A stretch of DNA of 64,000 bases from Thermaurantiacus tibetensis (GTDB taxonomy: Bacteria > Pseudomonadota > Alphaproteobacteria > Sphingomonadales > Sphingomonadaceae), in the NCBI RefSeq assembly GCF_015354055.1, contig NZ_JACHTM010000002.1, positions 682,001 to 746,000 on the forward strand. The letters are read 5' to 3'. Each line of letters starts with the position of its first letter. Positions within the stretch are counted from its first letter, which is position 1. A model generated the notes under the pieces. It had not been told where the DNA came from, ran no database searches, and saw nothing but the letters and a program-made list of their open reading frames with translations. The position numbers and the translations under genes are program-made. Shown here piece by piece: positions 63,983-64,000 of the stretch.

Positions 63983-64000
63983 CGGCCGCCGCCGTGCGCG

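Overview
The window is very GC-rich, uses many GTG and TTG starts, and packs genes with 1 to 8 base overlaps. Its gene content points to an alphaproteobacterium, most likely of the Sphingomonadales. Supporting signs are two proteins with the sphingomonad-type PEP-CTERM tail (PExxTWAM...GFG...LRRR), UPF0262, a 180-kDa-class NAD glutamate dehydrogenase, the cobA-DUF2849-cysI-DUF934-cysH order, and an Alphaproteobacteria-type gene transfer agent (GTA) cluster. I see no tRNA, rRNA, CRISPR array, insertion sequence, integrase or origin.

Layout. 1-4.9 kb: an exported outer-membrane-like protein, a ThiE-like protein, the YggS PLP-homeostasis protein, a short PEP-CTERM protein, an HD-domain protein, and an OmpA-type porin with a polyproline linker. 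5.0-22.7 kb (minus strand): a complete RcGTA-like head, packaging and tail cluster. It runs from a DUF6456 protein and the large terminase through portal, protease, capsid, connectors, tail tube, tape measure, tail hub, cell-wall peptidase and tail tip to a DUF2793 protein. It has no integrase, replication or lysogeny genes. A block of three genes, led by a 934-residue beta-helix protein, sits between the capsid and the head-tail connector. It looks like an added head-spike or receptor-binding module. 22.8-24.5 kb: an XRE regulator divergent from the GTA, dCTP deaminase and UPF0262. 24.5-28.6 kb (minus): siroheme and assimilatory sulfate reduction. 28.7-36.3 kb (plus): penicillin-binding protein 1A, a PssD/PssE (Alg14/Alg13-like) glycosyltransferase pair, an Fe-S photolyase, a second PEP-CTERM protein and an acyl-CoA synthetase. 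36.3-47.0 kb (plus): a type II secretion operon starting with prepilin peptidase, then gspC-D-E-F-G-I-J-K, and a natural GspL-GspM fusion. 47.0-51.6 kb (minus): a four-gene acyl-CoA catabolism operon. 51.7-64 kb: NAD synthase, NAD-glutamate dehydrogenase, a sulfurtransferase/cystathionine lyase pair, ScpA, NagZ and ribosomal protein L32.

How it fits together. The GTA genes would build a small tailed particle that packages DNA. A promoter-like sequence with direct repeats precedes the terminase, a palindrome separates the first GTA gene from the divergent XRE gene, and GC hairpins lie before the terminase and after the capsid gene. These suggest local regulation and possible termination or antitermination control. 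Several plus-strand operons (mrcA, pssD, gspO) have a -35/-10 pair placed so that transcription would begin at or next to the first ATG, suggesting leaderless messages. Before pssD that ATG opens a 17-codon Arg/Pro/Leu-rich leader peptide overlapping the next start. Functions are read from sequence and family knowledge; no database search was run.
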